This document shows, one piece after another, positions 1 through 8,501 of a DNA stretch of 64,000 bases (the first letter of the stretch is position 1; each line of letters begins with the position of its first letter). The position numbers and the translations under genes are program-made. The stretch comes from Massilia sp. erpn (GTDB lineage: Bacteria > Pseudomonadota > Gammaproteobacteria > Burkholderiales > Burkholderiaceae_D). The DNA lies in contig NZ_CP053748.1 in the NCBI RefSeq assembly GCF_024400215.1, positions 4,278,001-4,342,000 on the forward strand. Reading direction: 5' to 3'. The notes beneath the pieces were generated by a model that was given only the letters and a program-made list of their open reading frames with translations, was not told the DNA's origin and made no database searches.

Positions 1-667
1 TGGCGGACTTGCCGTTAAACGCGGTGATGGCGGTGGAAGCGACTTCGCCCACATTGCCGACATTCAGCACGACATTGCCATTGGCGCCCAGGCGCACGCT
101 GTTGAGGCGGCCGGCAATATCGAGCGGCGGCTGCTCGCCGCTACTGGTGACAACTTTCATCTTATAGGTGCCGGCCGGCAGGCCGAGCGCGCCCGGATCG
201 ATGGAGAAGGGCATCACGCCCGGGCTCATGGAGCCGAGCTGCACGGGATGCTCGACACCATCGCTGCCGGTCAGAACCAGGGTGGTCTTGCTGCTGGCCG
301 CATCCAAGGTCAGCTCGCCTTTGACTTTGGCGCCGTCCAGCTTGACGGTCTCGCTATTCACCATGACGTCCGAGCCGACCTGGCCACCCAGGGCCAGCAC
401 TTGCATGCTTTGCAGTACGCTGGCATTGGCGCTGGTGAGCTTGGCCATATTGTTGAGCGCTTCGGTTTGCGACAGCTGGGTCAGCTGCTGCACGAACTGG
501 GCCGGATCGCTGGGCGAGAGCGGATCCTGGTTCTTGATCTGGGCCACCAGCAGCTTGGTGAACATTTCCTGGTTGGCGCTCATGCCGGAAGCGGCGACAG
601 GCGCACCGCCGCCCTGCTGGGTGTTGGTGGCCGCATTGGCCGCGTTGCTGAACAGATTGGTTTCCAT
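1..667 (-). CDS. flgD: FlgD, flagellar hook-capping protein (C-terminus beyond window)
   Basis: The first 222 residues of a FlgD protein are present; the gene runs off the left edge. FlgD forms the temporary cap on which hook subunits polymerise. The N-terminal region has the family signature KLLVAQIKNQDPLSP followed by QFVQQLTQLSQTEALNNM (about residues 37-72). A beta-rich FlgD Ig-like/tudor region follows, including a GLPAGTYKMKV segment. The ATG lies 4 bp after the flgC stop, so it belongs to the flgB-C-D transcript. The rest of the rod/hook genes presumably lie left of the window. Confidence 0.93.
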   Translation of the reverse strand, partial: METNLFSNAANAATNTQQGGGAPVAASGMSANQEMFTKLLVAQIKNQDPLSPSDPAQFVQQLTQLSQTEALNNMAKLTSANASVLQSMQVLALGGQVGSDVMVNSETVKLDGAKVKGELTLDAASSKTTLVLTGSDGVEHPVQLGSMSPGVMPFSIDPGALGLPAGTYKMKVVTSSGEQPPLDIAGRLNSVRLGANGNVVLNVGNVGEVASTAITAFNGKSA

Positions 668-670
668 GAA

Positions 671-1087
671 TTAGCCTTCGCCGAGTTTCAGGAGGGATTG
701 CTGCATGCCGCGGATGCGGCCCAGCACTTCGACATTGGTCTCGAAGGCGCGCGAGGCCGACATCATATCGGTCATCTCGGCCACCTGGTTCACGTTGGGG
801 TAGAACACCATGCCCTCGGCATTGGCCAGCGGGTTGCCCGGGTCATGTACTTTGCGCAGCGCCTCGGCGCTTTCCACCACGTCCAGCACTTGCACGCGGC
901 CGCCGGCGGCGCCGTTGAAGCCTTCGTTCATGACGGCGGCAAACACCGGTTTGCGGGCGCGGTAGGTCTCGGCCTCGCTGCCGGCCACCGAATCGGCATT
1001 GGCCAGGTTCGAGGCGACCGTGTTCAGGCGCACGGTCTGGGCCGCCATGGCCGAGCCGGCAATCTGGGAGATGTCCTTGAAGCTCAT
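671..1087 (-). CDS. flgC: FlgC, flagellar proximal rod protein
   Basis: A full-length FlgC of 138 aa, the usual size. FlgC is one of the proximal rod proteins that cross the periplasm. It has the N-terminal rod/hook motif with SNLANADS near residue 28, and the C-terminal motif with VEMTDMMSASRAFETN-type residues near 105-120. An AAGGAT Shine-Dalgarno lies before the ATG. It starts 2 bp after flgB and is followed closely by flgD, giving one tight operon. Confidence 0.95.
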   Translation of the reverse strand: MSFKDISQIAGSAMAAQTVRLNTVASNLANADSVAGSEAETYRARKPVFAAVMNEGFNGAAGGRVQVLDVVESAEALRKVHDPGNPLANAEGMVFYPNVNQVAEMTDMMSASRAFETNVEVLGRIRGMQQSLLKLGEG

Positions 1088-1089
1088 GC

Positions 1090-1455
1090 TTATCCTTGTC
1101 CGTTGATGGCTTTGGCCAGGCCGCGCAGCTTCATATTGACGAAGGTCAGGCTGGTCTGGAAATCGGTGGCGTTTTGCGAGAAGGCGGCTTGCTCGACGCC
1201 GATCTCGACCGTGTTGCCATCCTTGCTCGGGTGGTAGGGCACGCGGTACAGCGCTGCGTCATCGCCCGAGAGGGTCAGTTCGCCATCGGCTTCGGCCTGC
1301 ACGCGGGCCAGGGAAGAAGCGAAATCCATGTCCTGGGCCTGATAGCCCGGTGTGTTCTCGTTGGCAATATTGGAGGCCAGGATGCGGGTGCGTTCCGCTC
1401 GCAGTTGGAGCGCGTCGCTGTGCAGGCCGACCGCGTCTTTGAAATTGATGCCCAT
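1090..1455 (-). CDS. flgB: FlgB, flagellar proximal rod protein
   Basis: FlgB of 121 aa, first gene of the minus-strand rod/hook operon. The N-terminus MGINFKDAVGLHSDALQLRA and the motif ILASNIANENTPGYQAQDMDF (about residues 25-45) are typical of FlgB, as is the C-terminal block FVNMKLRGLAKAI. I chose the ATG at 1455 because AGGAG lies just upstream and because the reading frame before it lacks family similarity. It is divergent from flgA, the two sharing a region of about 120 bp. Confidence 0.94.
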   Translation of the reverse strand: MGINFKDAVGLHSDALQLRAERTRILASNIANENTPGYQAQDMDFASSLARVQAEADGELTLSGDDAALYRVPYHPSKDGNTVEIGVEQAAFSQNATDFQTSLTFVNMKLRGLAKAINGQG

Positions 1456-1578
1456 TTTCTGTCTCCTAGATGAAACTGTCGCTAATTTGAAACACGGTAC
1501 CAGGCTGCCATGTACAATTGCGGCCACAGCTTCCCCACCGGGGAGCCGAGCCGCTACGCTATAGTAAAGGTATTGCCC

Positions 1579-2304
1579 ATGTTCAACAATCCTATTGTAC
1601 CCCGTTTGGTGATTTTATTGCTTACCGGAATCACAAATATGTCGGCTTTGGCTGACACCTTACCGGAACAGGTGATCGCCCAGGTGCACAAGGCTGCTGT
1701 GGAACAATTGCAACGCCAGGCCGAACGGGCCGGGCTGGCCGAGGTCAAGGCCGAAGCCGAGGTGGTGCGCGGCAGCCGGCCGCTGCCGCTATGCCGCGCG
1801 CCGGTGACGGTGGAGGGCGCCGACACGCGCGCCCCGGCGCGTATGCGCTTCCTCGCGGTCTGTCCGGGAGCGGAGGGCTGGCGGTACGATTTCGTGGTGC
1901 GCGGCAAGCTGTCGGCCAAGGTGGCGGTGATGGCGGCCGATGTGGCGGCGGGCAAGCCGCTGGGCCTGGCCGATGTGTCGCTGGAGCGCAACGACATCAC
2001 CACCGTGCCCGACGCGCTGGCCGATCTGGCCGCCGTCGATGGCATGTCGGCGCGGCGCAGCCTGCGCGCCGGCGAGGTGCTGCGGCCGAATATGCTGGTG
2101 GCGGCCTTGCTGGTGAAGCGCGGCGAGATGGTGCGCATTGTCGCCAAGCGTGAGCAGATCGAAGTGAGCATGGCGGGGGAAGCGCTCGATGCGGGGGCGC
2201 GCGGTGCCATCGTGCGGGTGCGCAATGCCAGCGGCACCACCATCCGCGCCCGCGTCATCGACGCTGGGACGGTGGAGCCTGCTGACCTGCCGGGGGCCAA
2301 TTAA
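1579..2304 (+). CDS. flgA: FlgA, P-ring assembly chaperone
   Basis: A 241-aa protein with an N-terminal signal peptide (hydrophobic residues about 7-24, likely cleavage after SALA) and a C-terminal SAF-type domain with SARRSLRAGEVLRPNML and VKRGEMVRIVAKREQIEVSM, as in FlgA. FlgA is a periplasmic chaperone that helps FlgI form the P ring. The ATG at 1579 gives a proper signal peptide; the frame is open further upstream but without similarity. The gene is divergent from flgB. Its TAA overlaps the stop of the convergent muramidase gene. Confidence 0.92.
   Translation: MFNNPIVPRLVILLLTGITNMSALADTLPEQVIAQVHKAAVEQLQRQAERAGLAEVKAEAEVVRGSRPLPLCRAPVTVEGADTRAPARMRFLAVCPGAEGWRYDFVVRGKLSAKVAVMAADVAAGKPLGLADVSLERNDITTVPDALADLAAVDGMSARRSLRAGEVLRPNMLVAALLVKRGEMVRIVAKREQIEVSMAGEALDAGARGAIVRVRNASGTTIRARVIDAGTVEPADLPGAN
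2301..2304. other. Shared TTAA double stop for convergent genes
   Basis: The tetranucleotide TTAA supplies the TAA stop of flgA on the plus strand (2302-2304) and the TAA stop of the muramidase gene on the minus strand (2301-2303). The two genes therefore end within 4 bp of each other, with no space for a conventional intergenic terminator. Confidence 0.9.
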
Positions 2305-3095
2305 TCCTCCGGACGCTGGGCGATGCGCGCCGCCAGGCGCGTGAGTTTCTCGGCGTAGCCGGGATCGGTGGCATAACCGCCCTGGACCAGGCCCTGGGCG
2401 AAGGCACGGGCGTTATTGCCCGCATTCAAAGCTTTTTGATAACGCGGATTATCCAGCAGCAGGCTGGCATAGTCGCGGAAGGCGGCGCCCTGGTCGGGGT
2501 AACTGCGGAAGCGTTCCACCTTCTTCATTGCCACGCCACCTTCATACTCGGTGGTGCGGGCCGGATTGACCTCGCCCTGCCACTGGCCGCCGGCCTTGAT
2601 GCCGAACAGATTATTGCTGTCGGCGCCGCCGGGCAGGCGCAGCGGACGCTGGCCCCAGCCCGATTCCAGCGCCGCATGGGCGGCCACGATGTCGGGCGCC
2701 ACACCGAGCCGCTCGCCGGCTTCCGCCGCCCACGGCCGGATGCTGGCCAAAAACTGTTCCTGGGTTTCGCTGTCGGCGCCGGTATTGGCGGCCGGCGTCG
2801 TGCCATCGATGGCGCCACCGGCCAGGCGCGCGCGCAGGGCCGCCGCTTCCACGCTCAGGGCGTTGCCGGCGCCGTTGTCGGGTGCGCTGAAGCCGGCGCC
2901 ATGGGCCAGGAAATCCTGCACGTCGGACTGCACCTGGCGGAAGGCGGCACCAAAGCGCTGGCCGCCGTCGCCGCCGGCACTGGTGAAGGCGGCCGGCAGC
3001 ACAGCCTGGGTTGCGCCCATATTCGAGCGCGTCGCCTGGGTGGCGGCGGTGGCGTGCGTGGCGGCCGTGCGCGCGAAGAAATCAGACGGGTTCAT
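2301..3095 (-). CDS. Flagellum-associated glucosaminidase (FlgJ C-terminal-domain type)
   Basis: A 264-aa protein. Residues about 115-260 form a glucosaminidase/muramidase domain with the catalytic-glutamate motif AHAALESGWGQ, NNLFGIKAGG, YPDQGAAFRDYASLLLDNPRY and GLVQGGYATDPGYAEKL, as in the C-terminal half of FlgJ. The first ~110 residues are Ala/Thr/Gln-rich and do not show the rod-capping domain of enterobacterial FlgJ, so this is a stand-alone peptidoglycan hydrolase that probably opens the cell wall for the rod. The ATG at 3095 overlaps the end of flgN. No signal peptide is seen, which would fit export through the flagellar secretion apparatus; that is inference. Confidence 0.85.
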   Translation of the reverse strand: MNPSDFFARTAATHATAATQATRSNMGATQAVLPAAFTSAGGDGGQRFGAAFRQVQSDVQDFLAHGAGFSAPDNGAGNALSVEAAALRARLAGGAIDGTTPAANTGADSETQEQFLASIRPWAAEAGERLGVAPDIVAAHAALESGWGQRPLRLPGGADSNNLFGIKAGGQWQGEVNPARTTEYEGGVAMKKVERFRSYPDQGAAFRDYASLLLDNPRYQKALNAGNNARAFAQGLVQGGYATDPGYAEKLTRLAARIAQRPED

Positions 3096-3510
3096 AAGTC
3101 TGGTCCTCGCCCTTGAGTACTTTTTCCATGATCGTATATTGCTCGACGAGCAAGTCGCCATTGCGCTTGCCACGGGCTTTCGCCTCGAGCACCATCTGTT
3201 CCAGTTCAGCCCAGTCCGCTTCGAGGCGGGCGCGTGGCTCATGCTTGAGCAGGGCAAACACCTGGGCCATGCCGCCTTGCGCGCCGACCAGGCGTTCGGC
3301 CAGCTCGACGCGCAGGCGGCGCCGCGCTTCCATGCTGTCGACCAGGGTGGAAATCTCGCCGGCGATCTCGCCCAGACGCGCCTGCTGGTGGCGCAGCGCG
3401 GCCTGGAACTGCTGCTCGAGCAGCTCGAGCAGGCTGCGGTAAGCCTGCTGGTCCTCGGCCACGCCTTGCAGCATGCCGAGCATGGCTTGCTGGCGCGTCA
3501 TCTGGTTCAC
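3082..3510 (-). CDS. flgN: FlgN family export chaperone
   Basis: A 142-aa, mainly helical protein: residues 15-130 are long charged helices with LLELLEQQFQAALRHQQ and ALLKHEPRARLEADWAELEQMV, as expected for the FlgN family of chaperones for the hook-filament junction proteins FlgK and FlgL. It starts with GTG at 3510, overlapping the flgM stop (GTGA arrangement); an in-frame ATG at 3501 is an alternative. It lies between flgM and the muramidase gene. Family sequence conservation is weak, so the call rests on size, helicity and the flgM partner. Confidence 0.8.
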   Translation of the reverse strand: MNQMTRQQAMLGMLQGVAEDQQAYRSLLELLEQQFQAALRHQQARLGEIAGEISTLVDSMEARRRLRVELAERLVGAQGGMAQVFALLKHEPRARLEADWAELEQMVLEAKARGKRNGDLLVEQYTIMEKVLKGEDQTYEPV

Positions 3511-3782
3511 TTTTCGCTCCCGTGGAAGCGCTGGATCAGGCCGGCCAGCTTGCCGGCATTGAAGGGCAGCTCGCCCTTGGCCAGGGCGTCGCGCAGCTGG
3601 GCCACTTTCTCGTGGTCGATATCGGGCAGGTCGCGCAGCGCCTGCAGGGCCGGTTGCAGCACAGCCGATTGCAGTTCGGCCGCCTCGGCTGGGGCAGCGG
3701 CGGCCTTGGCGCCGTCGGCGGCCGTGACCTCGCTGACTTGCTGCACGCTGACCCCGCCCGGGGTGGCGGTGGTGATACGCAT
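3507..3782 (-). CDS. flgM: FlgM, anti-sigma-28 factor
   Basis: A 91-aa protein with the C-terminal FlgM pattern: an acidic/hydrophobic helix VAQLRDALAKGELPFNAGKLAGLIQRF (residues about 60-88). FlgM binds FliA and holds it inactive until it is exported through the finished hook-basal body. The ATG at 3782 has an AAGGGGG Shine-Dalgarno. It sits between motB and flgN, only two genes from its target sigma factor fliA, which differs from the usual flgA-M-N order. Confidence 0.88.
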   Translation of the reverse strand: MRITTATPGGVSVQQVSEVTAADGAKAAAAPAEAAELQSAVLQPALQALRDLPDIDHEKVAQLRDALAKGELPFNAGKLAGLIQRFHGSEK

Positions 3783-3804
3783 ACGTTGCCCCCTTGTCTT
3801 GTTT

Positions 3805-4809
3805 TCAATGGCCATTGCCGTTGCCCTTCGCACCCGGCAGCAGCTTATTGCGCAGCTGCTGCAGTATATTAACATCAGGCAACTCAGAATCCACATCCAT
3901 CGTTAACGGACTCTTCTTGCCGGGCATGCCGAACATGGCCGAAATCGCGGCGGCCTGCCCCTTGGTGAGAATGAGCAGCTCGATGCGGCGGTTGATGCCG
4001 GCTGTCGCATTTTTGACATCGAGCGGGGCGCGGTCGGCCATGCCGACCACCTGCAGCACGCTGTCGGTGGGCATGCTGCCGGCCAGCAGCTGGGCACGCG
4101 CCGACATGGCGCGGTTGGACGACAGGTTCCAGTTGGAGAAAGCGGAGTGGCTGGTGTCGGCGTATTGCAGGGAGTCGGTGTGGCCGACGATCAGCATCTG
4201 GTTTTCCATCTTGGCAAACAGCGGCCCCATCTTGCGCATCAGGGCTTGGAATTTGCCGGTCGGCACAGCGCTGCCGCGCACGAACATGCCCTGGTCGTCG
4301 GTATCGTGCAGCATCACGCGCAAGCCGTAGGGCGTGACCACCGATTCCAGGTTGCTGGCCAGGCCGGCATCCTCGCTCATATTGGTCAAGGCCTTGGCCA
4401 GCTGCTGCAAATCGTTGGGCGTGTCGTAGCTGACGCGCTCGGGCTGGGCCTGGGGATTGGTCTGGGTGCTTTGCGTGGCGTTGCCGGGCGCATCGGTATT
4501 GCCGGTGCGGGTCATGGGGAAGCGCTCGATCAGGCTGCCGCGCGGGCCGCCGATCTGTTGCGGCATCACGCCCTTGCCCTGGTCGGTCTTGTTGCCGTCA
4601 GCCTCGGTCAGGATCTGCTCCAGGCTCTCGGTATTGCGCGAAGCCATCAGCCACAGCACCAGGAACAGGCACATCAGGGCGAGGCAGAAGTCGGCGAACG
4701 CTACTTTCCAGGCGCCGCCGTGCTCGTCGTGCTTGTGCTTGCCGCCACCGCGCTTGACGATGGTCGCTTCGTGGTGCTTATCATGCGGCTTTAGCACGGC
4801 CACCTCCAC
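3805..4809 (-). CDS. motB: MotB-type stator protein
   Basis: A 334-aa MotB homologue. A single membrane helix (about residues 36-57) begins with AFADFCLAL; Asp40 aligns with the proton-binding aspartate of MotB. Residues about 180-305 are an OmpA-like peptidoglycan-binding domain with IVGHTDSLQYADT, SSNRAMSARAQLL and NRRIELLI. Together with MotA it forms the torque-generating stator. The start overlaps the motA stop by 29 bp. Its position next to fliA matches the lafS-lafT-lafU arrangement of lateral flagella. Confidence 0.94.
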   Translation of the reverse strand: MEVAVLKPHDKHHEATIVKRGGGKHKHDEHGGAWKVAFADFCLALMCLFLVLWLMASRNTESLEQILTEADGNKTDQGKGVMPQQIGGPRGSLIERFPMTRTGNTDAPGNATQSTQTNPQAQPERVSYDTPNDLQQLAKALTNMSEDAGLASNLESVVTPYGLRVMLHDTDDQGMFVRGSAVPTGKFQALMRKMGPLFAKMENQMLIVGHTDSLQYADTSHSAFSNWNLSSNRAMSARAQLLAGSMPTDSVLQVVGMADRAPLDVKNATAGINRRIELLILTKGQAAAISAMFGMPGKKSPLTMDVDSELPDVNILQQLRNKLLPGAKGNGNGH

Positions 4810-5692
4810 GGCGAGAATCCGGCTCGCTATCGCGGCCTTCCATGGCGTTGATCCAGCCCTCGAGCTGGGCGAAGCTTGGCTTGATATTCAGCTGCACCAG
4901 GCGGCGGCCGGCGTCGATGGCCAAGAGCGGCGGCTTGCCGGCCACGTGGGTCACCAGCACCACCTTCACGCATTCCATGGTGGACGCTTCCTGCACCACC
5001 AGCTGCTTCATCATATTCGACAGCGGATCGAGCAGGCCGTAGCAGAAGAAAATGCCGATGAAGGTACCGACCATGGCCGCGCCCACGTGTTCGGCGATCT
5101 CGCCCGAAGTGGCGCCGCCGCCCACGCTGTTCATGGTCATCACGATGCCGAGCACGGCGGCCAGAATACCGAAGCCGGGCATGGCTTCGCCGATTTTCTG
5201 CAGCGATTTGGCCGGCTGGGTCAGCTCTTCATGGATGGCTTCCAGTTCCTGCTCGAGCACGCCTTCCAGTTCGTGCGCGTTGATCTTGCCCATGGCCATC
5301 AGGCGGAAGTTATCGACGATGAAGGCAAGCAGTTTCGGCTCTTCCAGCACGGCCGGATAGCGCTGGAACAGCGGGCTTTCCTTCGGCGCCTCGACGTGGG
5401 CGTCGAGCGCTTTCAGGCCGCCGGCCGCCAGTTGCAGCAGTTCATACATGAGCAGCAGCAATTGCCGCTGGAATTCGGAATCGTATTTCTTGCGGAACAC
5501 GATTTTCTTGAGCTGGCCGCCGGTTTCACCCAGCACATGGCGCGGATTGCCCAGCACGAACGCGCCGAGGCCGGCGCCGGCAATGATGATCAGCTCGATC
5601 GGCTGCCAGATGGCGTGGAAGGTGCCACCCATCATGGCGAAACCGCCGAACACACTGCCGAGCACGATGAGAATACCGACTAATTGCTGCAT
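4781..5692 (-). CDS. motA: MotA-type stator protein
   Basis: A 303-aa MotA/LafT homologue with four expected membrane segments (N-terminal pair about residues 3-50, second pair about 165-220 including MPGFGILAAVLGIVMTM and GTFIGIFFCYGLLDPL). The cytoplasmic loop contains the MotA-like KSPLFQRYP-type region. It partners MotB in ion-driven rotation. The gene follows fliA by 36 bp and overlaps motB. Charged residues in the cytoplasmic loop are plentiful; which ion is used cannot be told from sequence alone. Confidence 0.94.
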   Translation of the reverse strand: MQQLVGILIVLGSVFGGFAMMGGTFHAIWQPIELIIIAGAGLGAFVLGNPRHVLGETGGQLKKIVFRKKYDSEFQRQLLLLMYELLQLAAGGLKALDAHVEAPKESPLFQRYPAVLEEPKLLAFIVDNFRLMAMGKINAHELEGVLEQELEAIHEELTQPAKSLQKIGEAMPGFGILAAVLGIVMTMNSVGGGATSGEIAEHVGAAMVGTFIGIFFCYGLLDPLSNMMKQLVVQEASTMECVKVVLVTHVAGKPPLLAIDAGRRLVQLNIKPSFAQLEGWINAMEGRDSEPDSRRGGGRAKAA

Positions 5693-5728
5693 GATTGCTT
5701 GCCTTTCATTTCATTATCTTGGTACTGC

Positions 5729-6463
5729 TCAACGCTGCAGCACTGCCTTCATCTTGCCCAGGGCCGCCTTGTTCAGCTGGCAGACGCGGGCATCCGTCAG
5801 ATCCAGTACAGCGGCAATTTCTTTATAGCTCAGCTCGAACTCGTAATACATCTGCACCACGCGCTGCTCGCGCTCGTCCAGGCCGTTGAGCGCCTGTTCC
5901 AGGCTGCGCCGCACCATCAACTGGTCTTCCGGACTGGGCGCGCTGCCGGTGTCGGCAAAGGTGTCCTGCAAGAGGTCGTCGAAACTGGCGATCTGCTCGG
6001 CGTTCTCATCGAGCAGATAGCTCTGGTATTCCTCGGGCGTCAGGCCGAGGCCAGCGATCGCTTCGTGCTCGGCCGGCTCGCGTCCGAGCTTGCGCGTCAG
6101 CGCGCGCATGGCATCGCGCAGCTTGTGGCTGTGCTGGCGCACGGCGCGCGGGCGCCAGTCCTGGCGCCGCAGCTCGTCGAGAATGGCGCCGCGGATGCGC
6201 AGGCTGGCGTAGCTGCCGAAGGCGGCGTCGGGCGCGCCGTAGCGGCGCAGCGCTTCGAGCAGGCCCATCAGGCCAATCTGCTCCATATCGTCGCGGTCGA
6301 TCGCGCCCGCCACCTGCGAATTGAGCTGGCGCACGATGCGCTTGACCAGGGGCGCATAGTCCACCAGGCACTTCTGTTCGGCGGCCGGACTGAGTACCGG
6401 CGCGGCGGCAGCCGTTTCGCCATAGCCTTCGGCGCAGGCTTCCGCTTGTTCTAGATATGCCAT
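5729..6463 (-). CDS. fliA: FliA-type flagellar sigma factor (sigma-28)
   Basis: A 244-aa sigma factor with region 2 (VDYAPLVKRIVRQL, DDMEQIGLMGLLEALRRYG, FGSYASLRIRGAILDELR), region 3 (KLGREPAEHEAIAGLGL) and region 4 (LDEREQRVVQMYYEFELSYKEIAAVLDLTDARVCQL), the full FliA layout. It should direct the late genes (flagellin, fliD, motAB). AGGAG lies 11 bp upstream of the ATG. Its position between fliL and motA equals that of lafS in lateral flagellar clusters. Confidence 0.95.
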   Translation of the reverse strand: MAYLEQAEACAEGYGETAAAAPVLSPAAEQKCLVDYAPLVKRIVRQLNSQVAGAIDRDDMEQIGLMGLLEALRRYGAPDAAFGSYASLRIRGAILDELRRQDWRPRAVRQHSHKLRDAMRALTRKLGREPAEHEAIAGLGLTPEEYQSYLLDENAEQIASFDDLLQDTFADTGSAPSPEDQLMVRRSLEQALNGLDEREQRVVQMYYEFELSYKEIAAVLDLTDARVCQLNKAALGKMKAVLQR

Positions 6464-6500
6464 GAAAATCCCATCTCCTGCTTGGCTTCGGGGTCGGGCA

Positions 6501-6983
6501 TTATTCGAGAATCATCTTGCCGATCATCACATTGGTGAAGGGCTTTTCCAGTCTTTCCTTTTCATACGTCTCATCGAAAGCCTTGTTCAGCTCTTCGGCG
6601 AACTGGTCGATGGACATGGTTTCCGCCTTGGCCATCGGCAGCGCCGACAGCGACTTGACGGCAATGCTGCGCAGCAGCGGCAAGTGTTCCTTGGCCTCTT
6701 TTTCCTTTTCCGCGGTGGTGGCCACCACCAGATCGGCTGACATATAGTGTGGCACGGCATCGCCCGGCGCCTTGCGCAGCATGACGATGACCTTGTCCAC
6801 GGTCAGGTATTTGGGTGGCTTGCCATCGCCGCGCGGCGGCTCGGCCTTGGCGTGGGCCGAGGCTGACGCGGGCGTGGCCGCGTTGGCGGCGCCTTTGCCC
6901 ATATACCAGACGGCGCCGCCGGCCACGGCGGCGGCCAGCACGGCCACCCCGGCCAGGGCGATGATCAATTTCATATTCTTCAT
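6501..6983 (-). CDS. fliL: FliL, basal-body/stator-associated membrane protein
   Basis: A 160-aa protein with one N-terminal membrane helix (residues about 5-28), an Ala-rich linker and a periplasmic FliL domain (KYLTVDKVIVMLRK to the C-terminal KPFTNVMIGKMILE). FliL supports stator function and swarming. It lies between fliK and fliA, in the lafE-lafF-lafS position of lateral systems. Confidence 0.88.
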   Translation of the reverse strand: MKNMKLIIALAGVAVLAAAVAGGAVWYMGKGAANAATPASASAHAKAEPPRGDGKPPKYLTVDKVIVMLRKAPGDAVPHYMSADLVVATTAEKEKEAKEHLPLLRSIAVKSLSALPMAKAETMSIDQFAEELNKAFDETYEKERLEKPFTNVMIGKMILE

Positions 6984-6990
6984 CCTTGTC

Positions 6991-8193
6991 TTACTCCTGA
7001 TCGCTCAGCATGGCAAAGGTGGAAGTCGTCCCGTCCTCGGAGAGGGCGCGGCCCGGTTCGCGGCCGTTCGGCTCGCGTTCGGGTTGACGGCCACGGCCGT
7101 CGGCATCGGCAAAGCCCTGGCCGCGGCCGCTGGCCGAGACCGTCACCGCCACCTCGCCATATTGGCGCTGGGACAGATCCTGGCGCATGGTGTCGCCGAT
7201 GGTGTTCAATTGACGCAGTACTTCGCCATGGCTGGCCGACAGGCTCACCTGCAGGGCGCCGGCCGTGTGGCGGATCGAGATTTCCACGCTGCCCAGATTG
7301 GGCGGGTCGAGGCGGATCACGGCATGGTCGCTATTGCGCTGCAACTGCAGCTGCAGGCGGTCGCCCAGGGCGGCGCGCAGCGGCTGCTGCCACTGCTCGG
7401 GCGCACCGGCCAGCTTCACGCTGTCGGCGGCGGCGCCGTTCTGCAGGGCCGTGTTGGCAAACAGGGTCTTGAAGCCGGTGCCAGCCAGGGCGGCGTCGCC
7501 GGCCGCTTCCTTGATGGCGGCCTGGGTGTCGCCGCTGCGGCCGCCCTGTACGGTGTTCAGCTCAGCCAGCAGGGGCGCGGCATTTTCGCGCGTGCCGGCG
7601 GCGGCCTGGCCGGCCAGCGCCATGGGCAGCGCGGCGGGACGTTCATTGACTGCCGGCTGCGGCGCGGCTTGGCCCTGGCCTTGCAACTGGCTGGCCAGCT
7701 GCGGTGGCAGCGGCAAGGCGTTGCGCGCGGCCGCGTCGCCGTGTTGCGGCGCCAGCGCGCGGGCCTGCTGTTCAGCTTGCGCCGCCAGCAAGGCCGGATG
7801 GGTCGGGGCAGCGTTGTTGGCGTCGATCGCGGTGATGCCGGCTGCGCCCGCAGGCTGGCTGACTGCCGCATTCACGGCCGCCGGTGCGGCGGCGACGGCG
7901 GGCGCCAACGCGGCCAACATGGCGGGCTGAGGCAGGGTGCTGAAAGCGGCGGTGGCGGCGCTGGCGTCGGCTGGGGCGGCGGCTTCGTCGGCGCCGTGGC
8001 TATCCTCGGTTTCCGCGGGGGCGCCATCCGGCATGCCGGCCGTGTCGACCAAACCCAGCAATTGACCAAAGAGGGGGAGAGGAGCGGCACCCGCAGCCGT
8101 GCTCAACACACCGGCCGCCACGGGGGCGGGCGGCGCGATGTCGAGTAGGGTAGGGGCGGCAGCCGGGGCTGCGCCTAGGGATGTCATGCTCAT
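6991..8193 (-). CDS. fliK: FliK, hook-length control protein
   Basis: A 400-aa protein with a long Ala/Pro-rich N-terminal ruler region (residues 1-250) and a C-terminal FliK domain (about 265-350): DHAVIRLDPPNLGSVEISI, ALQVSLSASHGEVLRQL and YGEVAVTVSASGRGQG. FliK measures the hook and switches the export gate through FlhB. The start overlaps the fliT-like gene by 4 bp. A second FliK-like protein is encoded at 22946-23905. Confidence 0.9.
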   Translation of the reverse strand: MSMTSLGAAPAAAPTLLDIAPPAPVAAGVLSTAAGAAPLPLFGQLLGLVDTAGMPDGAPAETEDSHGADEAAAPADASAATAAFSTLPQPAMLAALAPAVAAAPAAVNAAVSQPAGAAGITAIDANNAAPTHPALLAAQAEQQARALAPQHGDAAARNALPLPPQLASQLQGQGQAAPQPAVNERPAALPMALAGQAAAGTRENAAPLLAELNTVQGGRSGDTQAAIKEAAGDAALAGTGFKTLFANTALQNGAAADSVKLAGAPEQWQQPLRAALGDRLQLQLQRNSDHAVIRLDPPNLGSVEISIRHTAGALQVSLSASHGEVLRQLNTIGDTMRQDLSQRQYGEVAVTVSASGRGQGFADADGRGRQPEREPNGREPGRALSEDGTTSTFAMLSDQE

Positions 8194-8501
8194 GCGTCGT
8201 TTCCGATTACTTCGTTATCAAGGGAGTAGGCATACCAGCCTTCTTTATTATTGTTCATGCTGCTCAGGCGTTCGGCCGTTTCATTGCAGGCGGCCGTACA
8301 ACGCGCCAGTGCCGCGCCATGCTGCTGGCGCAGCGCCGCCAGCGCCGCCATTTCGGGCGCCGTCCAGCGGCCTTGCTGGGCCAGGGCCGGCAAGGTGGCG
8401 GCCACCAGCGCGTCCGCCGCCAGCAGTGCCGTCCAGTCGGCGGCAATGCTGGCGGCGCTCAGCTTTTGCGCCAGTTGCAGCAGGGTTTGCTGCCTATCCA
8501 T
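8190..8501 (-). CDS. fliT: FliT-like small flagellar chaperone
   Basis: A 103-aa, largely helical Ala-rich protein encoded between fliS and fliK, overlapping fliS by 8 bp and fliK by 4 bp. Size, helicity and position downstream of fliD-fliS match FliT/LafC-D-type chaperones of the filament cap, but the sequence is poorly conserved. The function is inferred mainly from context. Confidence 0.68.
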   Translation of the reverse strand: MDRQQTLLQLAQKLSAASIAADWTALLAADALVAATLPALAQQGRWTAPEMAALAALRQQHGAALARCTAACNETAERLSSMNNNKEGWYAYSLDNEVIGNDA

